Shown here in pieces: positions 10,688 through 21,941 of a stretch of DNA of 64,000 bases. The stretch is taken from contig CM056573.1 in the NCBI GenBank assembly GCA_029721435.1, positions 192,137,103 to 192,201,102 of the forward strand, written 5' to 3'. Position 1 is the stretch's first letter. The number at the start of each line of letters is the position of its first letter. The notes below the pieces were generated by a model that did no database searches, was not told the origin of the DNA, and saw only the letters and a list, made by a program, of their open reading frames with translations. Made by a program: the position numbers and the translations under genes. Origin of the DNA: Gymnothorax reevesii (taxonomy: Eukaryota; Chordata; Actinopteri; Anguilliformes; Muraenidae).

Positions 10688-11183
10688 TGTTATGGCCCCA
10701 ATTTGTTATTACATTTATAACACAACAGCAACAGCAAGGGATGACAAACACAGTTTTAACAACTAAAACACATTTAATTTTTAACAAAGACAAAGACTAA
10801 TAACAACCTACAACTAAAGACCAAGATTGATAAATAAGAAAAAACAGAAATAATTACAGTCCCTTTTTAGTGGGGTGGCTTGGTGATGTCCTGGATGAAG
10901 AAAATGCTCAAACACAGGCAAAGAAATCCACAAAAGAAACGTCACAGGTCTTGAACAGAATGGCAGGTCTGGTCATCTTCTTGCAATTTCTCCTACTACT
11001 TTACTGTCTCAATTCTTTTCCTTATATACTCTCTTTCAGACCCCACCCACATTTAGACCTCTTTTTTTTAACTTTCTGAGACTTGCCCCAGACATGTTCA
11101 GGACATGTCTAAACATGACTCCAGTCTGAGCTTAACAAAAAAAAGGTAAATACTGCCATCTAGTGGCCTATGTTCACATTACA
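10688..11183 (-). repeat. 5' LTR of copy A
   Basis: 496 bp, differing from the partner LTR at a single base. It carries the element promoter (see 11022-11028). Element sense starts TGTAATGTGAAC. Confidence 0.95.
11022..11028 (-). promoter_or_regulatory. TATA box in LTR of copy A
   Basis: TATATAA on the minus strand, about 155 bp into the LTR. The same box is conserved in copy B (20841-20847), copy C (54244-54250) and the solo LTR (44906-44912). This supports it as the core promoter of the family. Confidence 0.7.
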
Positions 11184-11187
11184 GAAT

Positions 11188-11829
11188 TTACAGGGCTTTG
11201 CATTCATTGAACATGGCAGATGACATCGCAGAGAAAAGAGGGCTCTGACACAGCTGGAACGCACAACATCAATGTTCACACAACAATATCGTTCATCAGT
11301 GTTGATGCTCAAATCGTTATGGTTATGGTTATCATTATAGTTATCTTTCTCAGTGCGAAAGGCCCTTTACAGCATTTTATGCGTGCACTTTGCATGGCAG
11401 GAACGAAACCTATAATCTGACCACAAAGTCGTCATGCACAGAACCGATTAGCTTGTTCAATAAAATAAGTGGGTGGCAGGGAGTTGACAGAAAATCCCTG
11501 AAACGACATGAGTACTTGCCAACCCAGACCATTACCTTATCCTTCCGAAATAAAACACCACAAATCTACCTGTTGTACTCTATACGGGAGTGAAGTACAC
11601 GTTTATGATCAAATATTTCGACTGGCGACTAGTTTAGCAATTTTTGCCAGCTAGCGATAGCATGACAACTGGCTAGCATGTCAGATACCAGATAGCTAGA
11701 TAAATCGTCGTAGACGATTATTTGACTGAGCATAAACGGGGTACTAGATGATTTCAATGACACAGCCTGACGCAAAGCAAGTTCAAACATACTACGACTA
11801 AATCTAGAATGAAGGATTAATGTAACAAA
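11188..11829. other. no gene recognised
   Basis: Anonymous DNA to the right of copy A's target site, with only short motif-free frames. Confidence 0.5.
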
Positions 11830-11844
11830 CAATTTGTACTTTCT

Positions 11845-12036
11845 TTTCCAAAAGCAACAACACCAGGTCGCCATCGGTCGGACACCCTTCCTCCTCTTTC
11901 AGCTCTCGTCAGCGAGTGACAGCCGGTCCAATGTTGACCCTGGTCCTGGCTCTTATTTTATCGCTTTCGTGTTTTCTCTTCAATGCCTCCTCGGACAACA
12001 CCTTTACCTTCTTCGGTTTCCTCGCTGCTTCAGCCA
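11845..12036 (-). pseudogene. repeat-derived coding fragment (ARTRVNIG family)
   Basis: From an ATG at 12036 the minus strand reads MAEAARKPKK..., a basic stretch, then ARTRVNIGPAVTR, a stop, and RELKEEEGCPTDGDLVLLLLEK in the same frame. The 'RVNIG..F.RWRELKE' pattern is, from memory, a highly repeated short coding unit in teleost genomes that probably derives from a transposon. One in-frame stop marks this copy as dead. Function and transposon class are not known to me. The surrounding repeat probably extends to about 12328, where the sequence ends in 'gctgctttaaaa'. Confidence 0.5.
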
Positions 12037-12329
12037 TTTCAACCTTCCAACTCTGCTTCATTCTACATTCGCTCACTGGTCTTGAGAGCCGTCGGGGAGG
12101 GGGATTGTGTGACGTATGCTGTAAAGCAGTGAGTAAGTTTTGTAGTTTTTGTAGGGCCTGGGTTCCTACCCGAAACCCGCAGTTACATAGTGCCAGTGTG
12201 AAGGCGATGCAGGCGCGATCGAGCCATGACAAAGGTGTCATTCAACCTATTGTGAGTTGATGTGTCACCAGAATGATCATGGAAATAGATATTTGAGAGT
12301 GAAAAAACTACACAGTGCTGCTTTAAAAT

Positions 12330-12869
12330 CTATTCTGTGCTTTACAGGTAGCCAGCATACTGATGTCAATTGTTGTGATAAACAAATGATCAAATCATCT
12401 TGCTCTGGTCAGTACATTTTTGACCTACTGTAGGCCCTTCATTGAGAAATTTGAGCATTCCTATAAAAGGGTATCGCAATAATCAAGTCTAGATGTCACA
12501 ATAAAAAGTAGAAATAAGCAGCATTTTGAATTGTTTTTTGCAGGTGCTGCTATCCAAAGAGTAAAGTTCAAATGAAGAGAAAATGATAACACTGAAAACT
12601 TTACAAAAACTCACCAACTTTTTTAAGAAGAGACATTCCTGTCAAACAACCTTCATCAGGGTACTTTGACTGAAACGTCTGTTCTTAATAAAGTTAGCGC
12701 ATTTTTTTAAGTAAGCAGTGTTGTGCTATTTTCTTTTCATTTGAACAAAAGCGTGGACAAACTTTTCAGCATCTTGTTCGAATTGAATTTTTCTCATTTT
12801 GGCCATATTGCTCTAATGGAAGAAGGCAACGTTTGTAATGTTTTATGCACGGTTAAAAAGAGGTCCTGT
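12330..12869. other. no gene recognised
   Basis: AT-rich anonymous sequence, with no motif in the open frames. Confidence 0.5.
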
Positions 12870-13379
12870 TCAATGATAACACAGAAATCTGCAACAGTCC
12901 TCTTTTGATGCCATCTAGATCAGCCTCAAGACTCAATAGTGTGTCTCAGGAGAGTTGAGTACCAACTGCCATGATTTCAGTGTCATCAGAGTTCAGAAGC
13001 AGGAAGATGCAGGTCATACATTCCTTTATGTTTCAAAGACAGGCTTCCGACTTGGTGAGATCAGCAACTTCATCTGACTGTCATCAGCAGAGCAGAAAAA
13101 ATGTATCACGTTTCCTAATCACATTACCAAAGGGCAGCATTTACTGAGAAAAAGATAAATGCCCAGGATAGATCCATGCGGAACTCCAAATTTAACTCTT
13201 TTTTGTGGGGAAGACTCACTGTTCAGCTTCACAAACTGAAAATTGACTGACAGGTCTGATCCGCGAGCTGCAGAAGCCCTGCTAGCCTCAGGGGCGTCCA
13301 GCAGACTCACAGTATGGGCCCCACCTGCACTGCAGGCAGGAACCCAGCTGCCCCATGGGAGGACTGCCAGAGGATTCAA
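12870..13379 (-). pseudogene. L2-like LINE reverse transcriptase fragment
   Basis: Minus-strand translation gives RT blocks in order across several frames: KFGVPHGSILG (usual GVPQGSVLGP), LGNVI, then SADDSQMKL (catalytic ADD, usual YADDTQLYL), and FLLLNSDDTEIMAVG (usual FLLLNSDKTEV). This is the palm-to-thumb region of an L2/Maui-type LINE. Stops and shifts are frequent. The region upstream of the GVPQG block is not recognised. Confidence 0.7.
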
Positions 13380-13431
13380 CAGAGTGGTAGAGATATGAGA
13401 AAATAATGAATCACAGGCAGTGAATTGTCAC

Positions 13432-13432
<1 letters not shown>

Positions 13433-13467
<35 letters not shown>
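13433..13467. repeat. (GT)n microsatellite
   Basis: About 17 uninterrupted GT units. Confidence 0.95.
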
Positions 13468-13469
<2 letters not shown>

Positions 13470-14735
13470 TGGGGAGGTTGGTGGTGTGGCAGGTGGGTGG
13501 GGGGATGTCCTCACAATGTCACAGTCTCTGCTTCAGTGCACCAGCCCTGACACACCCTCTCCCTCTAAACTACACGCCTCATACACAACACACACACAAC
13601 ACGCAGTGCCTCTGAACTACACAGATAGCATCAAATTCGCTCTCTGGACAACACGCTACACTCCTCAGCCATGGGTCCGGTAAGACTGTAGCTCTCACTG
13701 TGATGAATCTGTGCTGCTGTATCTCAGGCCTCTGCGGTGGCAGGAGACGGTCAGAAAGGCGAGACTTGAGTCAGGAGCAGAGGCTGATGAGACACGATTA
13801 GACTGCCGGTGGTAGAGGACAGCAGCTTATTTATTTAGGGAGATTCGCAGGTATTTGGTCAGTGACATAAGTTTGAAGGGCCGTAATTCTAACAGTGATT
13901 TCCTTGTATGGATGTATATACAAGTTCAGACTGTGCCTTTTAATTTGGCGGTGATCAATTGTACCTCTCTCAGCGAGTGTCTTAGAATGGTTCTCCTTGT
14001 TTCAGGGCATATCTCATCTCGGGCTGTGTTCAGAATCGCTTCCTTATTAAACACAGCGCCGATTTCTGACTGAACGCCCAAATACAGACTGTTTCTTGCA
14101 AATGCAAGTAAAGCACTCTAGATGAAAAGATTGTTAAATACGCATATTTTTTAGTTTACTTAACCCTTTAACTGCCTCCGCCTTTTGGTAGAGCACATTT
14201 TGAGTTACTGTGCCTAATTGAAAGATGTCTTGAACTTAACCTGCGCCGTCTTAAACACTCGGTGGAGGTATACTATGTTGAAAGAGTCCAAATGGTTAAG
14301 TTCAACACATTTCTCACTTAGATACAATGACTTGAGGTGAGCTCGATCAAAAGGTTGAGCAGGTAGTTAAAGGGTTTAAATCCCTGGAAGAGCATGTATT
14401 TCATGGCTTGGCCAATGCGTTAAGGGAAGACCTTTCTTGAAAAGCAAACCATACTGAGATGTTGAGAGGTGGAGCATTCCTCATGTCCACTCGATGTCTG
14501 GGGAAACCTCACAACACATCTGACATGCAGGACAATCGGACAGAGGATAGCACAGTTATTTCAGTAGATGAGGGCGTGGCCACACTCTGCGAAACCGTGT
14601 TAATGCGAATATCACTCGGGTATTTGAATCTGCTGTCAGTCAACAGCTTCTCATCCACCATGGCATTTATGAAAGACCAAGCAAGTGAGCTATTTCAGGC
14701 ACTTACGATTCCCCATTTGTGTCTCAAAATGGTTC
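13470..14735. other. no gene recognised
   Basis: Includes a CA-rich patch at 13560-13610. The open frame at 14459-14902 ends in a GT microsatellite and shows no domain. Confidence 0.5.
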
Positions 14736-14739
14736 CGGG

Positions 14740-14812
14740 TGAGTGTGTGCGTGTTTGCATATGTATGTGTAAGTGCGTGTGTGTGCGTGTTTGTGTGTGT
14801 GTGTGTATGTCT
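14740..14812. repeat. imperfect (GT)n microsatellite
   Basis: GT runs broken by C and A, about 70 bp. Confidence 0.85.
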
Positions 14813-15016
14813 CTTGCTTGCTGCAAAGTGAGAACCAGAGAAAGCTTTATCCCTCCAGAGTCAAGGTCAAGATCTACTTTATTTGTCTTGGACAAAGGGT
14901 AATGCTGCACAGAAAAGCACAAGAAACATAAAACATTATTTGGGGACATTATTAGGAAATGAGGACATTTTCACCTGTCCTCACAACTACAGAGGCAAAT
15001 TCTGACTTATTACTTA

Positions 15017-15501
15017 TGTTATGGCCCCAATTTGTTATTACATTTATAACAACAGCAACAGCAAGGGATGACACACAGTTTTAAAAACTTCAACACATTT
15101 AATTAAACAAAGACAATAACAACTAACTAACCTAAAGACCAAGATTGATTATAACAGAAACAAAAAGAAATATTTACAGTCCCTTTTTGTGGGGCGGCTT
15201 GGTGATGTCCTGGGTGAGAAAATGCTCAAACACAGGCAAAGAAATCCACAAAAGAAATGTCACAGGTCTTGAACAGAATGGCAGGTCTGGTCATCTTCTT
15301 GCAATTTCTCCTACTACTTTACTGTCTCAATTCTTTTCCTTATATACTCTTTTGCAGACCCCACCCACATTTAGACCTCTTTTTTTTACTTTTCGGGGAC
15401 TTGCCCCAGACATGTCCAGGACATGTCTAAACATGACTCCAGTCTGAGCTAAACAAAAAAAAGGTAAATACTGCCATCTAGTGGCCTATATTCACATTAC
15501 A
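15017..15501 (-). repeat. 3' LTR of copy B
   Basis: 485 bp, tgttatgg...cacattaca on the plus strand. It shares the TATA region and U3 side with copy A, but the U5/R side has several indels relative to A. Confidence 0.95.
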
Positions 15502-15636
15502 CCTCCATTCCAAAAGGGAAAAATTTTGACTCATAAAGGCAAAATTTTTCTTTTCAATACAAAATGGTTAAGTGAACACTTGTCTATATATACATATCAT
15601 ACAATATTCAAACACATGATATATATATATACACAT

Positions 15637-17679
15637 TCAAACACGGGATAAGCAATCAGCAATTACATTGTCTGTACCCTTCACATGCTTAATTTCCAAG
15701 TCAAACTCCTGTAAAATCAAACTCCAATTCAACAATCTCCGATTCTTGTTTTTCATCTTACTCAAAAACATTAACGGATTGTGGTCAGTGTACACAATCA
15801 TTGGCTTTTGTCCTGTACAAACATAAACCTCAAAGTGTTGTAAAGAAAGGACCAGAGCCAACAGTTCCTTCTCTATTGTGGAATAGTTCCTTTGGTGGCG
15901 ATTGAACTTCCTGGAGAAGTATGCCACGGGATGCTCAATGTCATCAGAGTCACTTCTCTGTAGGAGCACAGATCCACAAGCTTGGTCGCTAGCATCGACC
16001 GCGATGGAGAACGGTTTGTTGAAGTCAGGAGATTTGAGCACGGGGAAGTGACACAGCAGAGACTTCAGGTGATCGAAGGCTCTCTGGCATGCATCATCCC
16101 AGGTGAACTTTACGCCTTTCTTCAGTTGGTTAGTTAGACTGAGAGCAATCTCAGCAAAGTTCTTGCAGAACTTGCGGTAGTACCCGATCATTCCAAGGAA
16201 GCGGCGCAAAGCTTTTTTGTTGTCAGGAACTGGAAAGTCCATGATGGCTTGGACTTTAGCATTTATGGGTGCCACCTTACCCTGGCCTATGACGTAGCCA
16301 AGATAGGTGACAGTAGCACAACCAAAGTCACTCTTGTTCAGGTTAACAGTCAGGTTAGCCTGGGTCAGGCGCTGGAACAACGTCTCTACATCTTTTAGAT
16401 GTTCTTCCCAGGAGTCACTCCATGTGATCAGGTCATCGATGTATGCACCCGTGTGTGGCAATCCGGCGATTGTAGACTGTAGCATCCTTTGGAACGTGGC
16501 TTGGGCATTTTTCATGCCAAAGGGTAGGACTTCATACTGGTACAATCCAGATGGTGTGGCAAAAGCAGAGATGCTCTTGGCCCTCTCAGTTAAAGGCACA
16601 CACCAATAACCCTTCAATAAATCAATCTTGGTCAGAAACTTTGCTTGCCCTACACTATCAATACAATCATCAATCCTAGGTATTGGAAACACATCAGTTC
16701 TAGTTACAGCATTGACTTTGCGATAATCTGTACAGAATCTAGTACTTCCATCAGGTTTTGGAACTAGCACACAGGGTGAACTCCAATCGGAGTTGGAGGG
16801 TCTGATAATATCATGTTTTAACATGTACTCAACCTCTTTCTCAGCAATCTTTCTCTTTTCAGGATTCATCCGGTAGGGATGCTGTTTTATTGGTTTGGCA
16901 TCACCAACATCTACATCATGAGAGGCTATAGTAACTCTCTTTGGAACATCAGGAAACAAATCCTCATATTTCTTGATCAACCTTTCAAACTGATCTCTCT
17001 GTGAGGGTTCTAAGTGCTGGAGTTTTACATCAAGATTTTGCAACACTTCAGTGTTTGACAATTTACATGAAAGAACTTCAGCTTTAATTCTTGGTTCATC
17101 ATCTTGAAACTCCCCCTCATCTTCACACGTTTCGACCATTGGAGAATCTGAAGTGACAGCTGCAACCCTAGCATTTCTGTCATGATAAGGCTTTAGCATG
17201 TTAATATGACACAATTGTTTTGGTTTTCTCCTATCTGGAGTCTTCACAATGTAATTGAGATCATTGAGTTTTGTCAGAATTTCATAAGGACCATGAAATC
17301 TAGCCTGCAATGGATTGGACTGCAAGGGAAACAACACAAGGACCTTTTCTCCTGGTTTAAACTCACGGCTTCTAGCCTTATGATCATACCAAGTTTTCAT
17401 TTTTCCCTGACTTGATTTCAAGTTCTCTTTGGCAAGGTCACAAGCTGCACGCAATCTTTCCTTGAACTTGCCAACATAGTCTAACAGACTGATATGCGGC
17501 TCTTTCTCTTGCCATTGTTCACTCAATAATAGCAAAGGTCCTCTCACTTCATGACCAAACACTAGCTCAAATGGACTGAATCCAGTAGACTCCTGCACTG
17601 CTTCTCTAGCTGCAAACAACAGCAAATGAACCCCTTCATCCCAGTCTTTCTCATGGTCATAACAATAAGTCCTCATCAT
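15637..17679 (-). pseudogene. copy B pol, distal part: integrase C-terminus, RT, RNase H
   Basis: A 680-codon frame after the amber codon. It holds the integrase C-terminal region with GPY/F, RT with LPFG and YIDD, and RNase H with the three acidic positions. Copy B keeps the NRRLLNW segment that copy A has lost. It is in the same frame as the upstream piece, so the only interruption between them is the stop at 17749-17751; the first Met after it is at 17679. Confidence 0.9.
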
Positions 17680-17748
17680 TGTCTTGAGAGTGGAATGAAA
17701 CCGCTCTAAGGCACCCTGACTTTCTGGATGATAGGCACTAGAAAGAAT

Positions 17749-20430
17749 CTATTTTGCACCTAGTTCATACACAACCTGCTGAAACAATCCTGAAGTGAAA
17801 TTGCTACCTTGGTCTGACTGAATTTCCCTGGGAAGACCAAACAACGTGAAGAACTTTATCAAAGCCTTCGAGATTGCAGTTGCCTTGATGTTACGTAGAG
17901 GTATGGCTTCGGGGAATCTGGTAGATGCACACATGATTGTCAACAAGTACTGATTTCCAGATCTAGTCTTGGGTAATGGACCAACGCAATCAACAATGAC
18001 CCTAGAGAATGGCTCCCCAAATGCTGGGATAGGCTGCAATGGAGCTACAGGTGGGTCTAACTGGTGTTTTCCAACTACCTGACAGGTGTGACAGGTTTTG
18101 CAAAAGTAGGAAACGTCTTTCCGAAGCCCAGGCCAAAAGAAGTGTTTCATAATCTTATCAACAGTCTTGTTAACACCAAGATGACCTCCTAAAGGTAAAC
18201 TATGAGCCATTTTTAAGATCTCATTCCTGTAAACCTTTGGAACAACAATTTGCCTGACCACTGCCCAATCTGCATTGGCAGGGATATCAGGAGGGTGCCA
18301 CTTACGCATCAACACACCATCCTTGAGATAATACCCAACTGGAACTGCGTCTATTTCTTTATCAGGAAGGGCTCTCCTCTTTAGTACACAAATTTCAGGA
18401 TCATTAGTTTGCTCCTCAATCAACCGCTTTCTGGACAGAGACAAGTCTCCAGACACATCAGAATCACCAGACCCATCCGGCTGGCTGAATAGAGAACTGA
18501 TAAAAGTATCTGATAAGTCCTCAAACGGAGAAACCATAGTAGGCCAATCAGAGTCATGAGGCGAACCACCTGAGTCCTGACTATTCAATGTACTGGACGG
18601 CACCACATCATCTTTTTCTTTAGCCTTCTTGGCCATAGCACGAGTCACTGCGCAAGAAGGATACAGAGATGGGTCCTCATCCCCATTTTCAGTGCTCGGC
18701 TGTGAAGTAAGATGTACAGGGGGAACTACTTTGCCCCCAGCCAGGGCATTGCCTAGCAACAGAGAAACACTCTTTATAGGTAGACTTGACATAAGTCCCA
18801 CCTTTACCTGTCCTGTAACTAAATCTGACTTCAAGAATATAGAGCGCAGGGGTACAGATACAGTCCTCCCTTCAATACCTTGTACAAGTATGAAATCCCC
18901 TGAAGCGGTCTCATCACGTAACTCCAAGGAGTCCATCAACAAAAGTGACTGAGAAGCTCCGGTATCCCTTAGGATATATATGGGGACAGGAGTAGTATGC
19001 TCATTCAGAGCCACAAATCCCTCTGACACAAATGGAAGAAATTCCTCCCTCACAAAGTCAGCTGTATTAGGCTTTTTAGCCCCACAAGAAGCAGGCAATT
19101 TAGCAGATTGGTTATCTACTACAGGGGTTTCTAACCTTGTTTTCACAAAGGCATTTGGTTTGGTATCCTTTTCTTTTTCTTTCTTAGCTTTAAGGAACCA
19201 ACAGTTAGTTGTAACATGACCAGATTTCCTGCAATAACTGCAAACTAGACCACTTTTGTCACTGTCAGCTTTCACACTTTGATCAGACCTGTTACTGGAT
19301 TTCTGAGCACCATTATCAGATTTGTCTTTGTCTTTGGGTGAGGAATCTTGGGTATCACCATAACCCTTTTTCTGAAATTGGGACCATCTATTATTACTGC
19401 TAGACTGAAATTTGGACTTATGTGTGAGAACATATTCATCTGCAAATTTGGCAGCTGATCGCAAATTCAGTGCTTGCTTCTCATTAAGGTAGGTCTTAAC
19501 ATCATCTTTAACACAGTTCTTGAATTCTTCAACTAACACCATCTCTTTCAGTGAGTTGAAATCATCCTTGACCTCCATAGAAGTACACCAGCGCTCAAAG
19601 CAAACCTGCTTTTCATAAGCAAATTCAACATAAGTCTGATTTTCAGATTTCTTCAGACCTCTGAATTTCTGTCGGTAAGCCTCTGGAACCAACTCATAAG
19701 CTCTCAAAATAACCTTTTTGACAACCTCATAATCAGAGGAATCATCTGCAGACAAAGCCGAATAGGCTTGTTGAGCTTTACTCTTGAGGACAGTTTGCAA
19801 CATCAGAGGCCAGTGTTCCTTTGGCCACTGGCAACTCTTTGCTACCTTTTCAAAACACTGGAAATAGTTGTCTACGTCCTTTTCAGAAAATGGAGGCACC
19901 AGTTTTACCTCCTGGCTAGCCCGAAATTTATTTTCTGTTGCTATTTTTATTTTTTGTTGCTCCATTTGGAGTCTTTCTTCTCTATCGAATTTCTCTAATT
20001 CAAAATCTCTCTGTCTCTCTCTTTCTGCTCTTTCCTCTTTCTCTCTCTCAAATTCTCTTTCTTTCTCTTTTTCCTCCCTTTCTTTTTCTCTTTCCTCTCT
20101 TTCTTTCTCTTTTTCCTCCCTCTCAAATTCTCTTTGTTTTTCTCTTTCCTCCCTTTCAATCTCTAGCAGTTTTAATTTAAGTTCCATTTCTATATTTGGA
20201 TTTTCCACTGGAAACTGTTCCAGATCTCCTGGTGCAAACACATTTTCATCAATGTAATATTCAACTATCTCTCTAGCCAGTCTTGCTTTTCGCATGGCTG
20301 GTTTCACCTCTGTCAGCTCTAAATGTCTGCAAATTTCTAGCAGTTCTGTCTTTTTAAAAGACTTCAAAACCCCTACGGTTGGTGATGCCAAGAAATCATC
20401 CATTGCTGTTGTCAATATATATGTATTCAA
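17749..20430 (-). pseudogene. copy B gag, protease and integrase up to a premature stop
   Basis: An 893-codon frame from the ATG at 20430. It contains the charged helical gag segment (roughly residues 85-165, shorter than in copy A), a capsid-like block (LVPPFSEKDVDNYF), a CCHC knuckle with Arg after the second Cys, protease RDTGAS, the integrase zinc module and the first two catalytic Asp of the DDE core. It ends ...YELGAK at a TAG where copies A and C have a Gln codon (position 653 of the copy A frame). The stop lies between the second Asp and the Glu of the integrase site, so neither a full integrase nor RT can be made without readthrough. Confidence 0.92.
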
Positions 20431-20496
20431 TTAAAAAAAAAATCAATTTTACAATTTGAAATGTTAGTTTTTAATAAATGACTCACAAAATGGTCT

Positions 20497-20514
20497 ATCC
20501 CGGACCTGCCCCCA
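20497..20514 (-). promoter_or_regulatory. primer binding site, tRNA-Pro type with two changes (copy B)
   Basis: The minus strand reads TGGGGGCAGGTCCGGGAT, matching the tRNA-Pro primer site at 16 of 18 bases. It lies 3 bases inside the 5' LTR. Confidence 0.75.
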
Positions 20515-20517
20515 ATT

Positions 20518-21002
20518 TGTTATGGCCCCAATTTGTTATTACATTTATAACAACAGCAACAGCAAGGGATGACACACAGTTTTAAAAACCTCAACACATT
20601 TAATTAAACAAAGACAATAACAACTAACTAACCTAAAGACCAAGATTGATTATAACAAAAACAAAAAGAAATATTTACAGTCCCTTTTTGTGGGGCGGCT
20701 TGGTGATGTCCTGGGTGAGAAAATGCTCAAACACAGGCAAAGAAATCCACAAAAGAAATGTCACAGGTCTTGAACAGAATGGCAGGTCTGGTCATCTTCT
20801 TGCAATTTCTCCTACTACTTTACTGTCTCAATTCTTTTCCTTATATACTCTTTCGCAGACCCCACCCACATTTAGACCTCTTTTTTTTACTTTTCGGGGA
20901 CTTGCCCCAGACATGTCCAGGACATGTCTAAACATGACTCCAGTCTGAGCTTAACAAAAAAAAGGTAAATACTGCCATCTAGTGGCCTATATTCACATTA
21001 CA
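20518..21002 (-). repeat. 5' LTR of copy B
   Basis: 485 bp, with TATATAA on the minus strand at 20841-20847. About four substitutions separate it from the 3' LTR. Confidence 0.95.
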
Positions 21003-21003
21003 C

Positions 21004-21840
21004 TTAAAGGAGAATTCCGGTGTGAAATTGACTTGGGGTGTATTGAAACATGATAATGAGTACTAACTTTTGTTGAATACCCCACCTCTGTACGCATGCA
21101 ACAGTTTGAAACAAATGGCTTTTTAGCCAAAGCTCCCAACAGGCTTACAATGGTAGTGAATCGGGCATAGCGTTGCCATGCAAAGAAATCACTATTTTTT
21201 CATCATTAACAAGGCTCAAAGTAGCTCCACACTTCATTGGTAGAATTCCGAGGGCCCTGACATTTAAAACGAGGCATTAAGAACTTTGAAAATGCACAGG
21301 TAGTCTATTAAAAAAAGACCGTTTATGCCAACAGTACCTTGAGGTAGTTTCCAGTCGCCTCCATCTTGAAAGTCACGATAAGTCATTTGACGAGCACGAA
21401 CGAATAGGAAGGATAGCGGAACAGATTGCAATCTATTCGTTCATACTCGTCAATCCTCTTATCGTGACTTTCAAGATGGAGGCGACTGGAAACTACCTCA
21501 AGGTACTGTTTGCATAGTCTTTTTTAATAAACTACCTGTGCATTTTCAAAGTTCTCAGTGCCTCGTTTTAAATGTCAGGGCCCTCGGAATTCTACTGATG
21601 AAGTGTGGAGCTACTTTGAGCCTTGTTAATGATGAAAAAAATAGCGATTTCTTTGCATGGCAACGCTATGCCCGATTCACTGCCATTGTAAGCCTGTTGG
21701 GAGCTTCAGCTAAAAAGCCACGTATTTCGAAATGTTGCATGCGTACAGAGTGCGCATGGTGGGGTATTCGCCAAAAGTTAGTACTCATTATCATGTTTCA
21801 ATACACCCTAAGTCAATTTCACACCGGAATTCTCCTTTAA
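21004..21840. mobile_element. Kolobok/T2-type fold-back element
   Basis: Two arms of about 405 bp (21004-21408 and 21434-21840) form a near-perfect inverted repeat around a loop of about 25 bp. Ends read TTAAAGGAG and its complement, fitting the TTAAAGGRR consensus and TTAA target of T2 MITEs (Kolobok superfamily). There is no coding capacity; the 100-codon frame at 21538-21840 lies within one arm and is fortuitous. Copy B interrupts its left terminal TTAA. Confidence 0.8.
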
Positions 21841-21903
21841 GGTTAGGGGTAAGGTTAGAATTAGGGATAGGTTAAGGTTAGGGTAAGGGGATGGGTTAGG
21901 CAC
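21841..21903 (+). repeat. degenerate telomere-like GGTTAGGG tract
   Basis: About 60 bp of irregular variants of ggttagg/ggttaggg, directly after the fold-back element. It is too degenerate to be a working telomere. A similar tract is at 40370-40435. Confidence 0.7.
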
Positions 21904-21941
21904 ACATTGCTTATTGTTAAGAATAGGGAAAGGCTGTAGCC

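Larger units (their letters stand above)
5128..11183 (-). mobile_element. Gmr1-like LTR retrotransposon, copy A (full length)
   Basis: Two 496-bp LTRs (5128-5623 and 10688-11183) bound a 5-kb interior and are flanked by the direct repeat gaat (5124-5127 and 11184-11187). A tRNA-Pro-type primer site lies 3 bases inside the upstream LTR. The interior encodes gag-pol on the minus strand in the order gag, zinc knuckle, protease, integrase, reverse transcriptase, RNase H. Ty3/gypsy-type enzymes in this Ty1/copia-like order define the Gmr1-like group first seen in cod. The two LTRs differ at one base in my reading (a versus g at 5612/11172), so insertion is recent. There is no env-like frame. Confidence 0.95.
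15017..21002 (-). mobile_element. Gmr1-like LTR retrotransposon, copy B (full length, one stop)
   Basis: 485-bp LTRs (15017-15501 and 20518-21002) are flanked by ctta (15013-15016 and 21003-21006). The LTRs differ at about four positions in my reading, so the copy is young but older than A. The interior is about 99% like copy A by eye, while the internal part of the LTR differs clearly from A and is shorter. Gag-pol is one long frame broken only by the amber codon at 17749-17751. It inserted at the end of a fold-back element (21004-21840). Confidence 0.95.

Noticed and set aside
14459..14902. 147-codon frame as a gene
   Set aside because: No motif, and its C-terminal third is a GT microsatellite.
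19868..20257. Ser/Phe/Leu-rich plus-strand frames opposite gag
   Set aside because: They are antisense to the charged-helix region (CT-rich DNA) and not independent genes.
21841..21903. Interstitial telomere or chromosome-end fusion
   Set aside because: The repeats are too irregular and short; such G-rich tracts are ordinary fish microsatellites.
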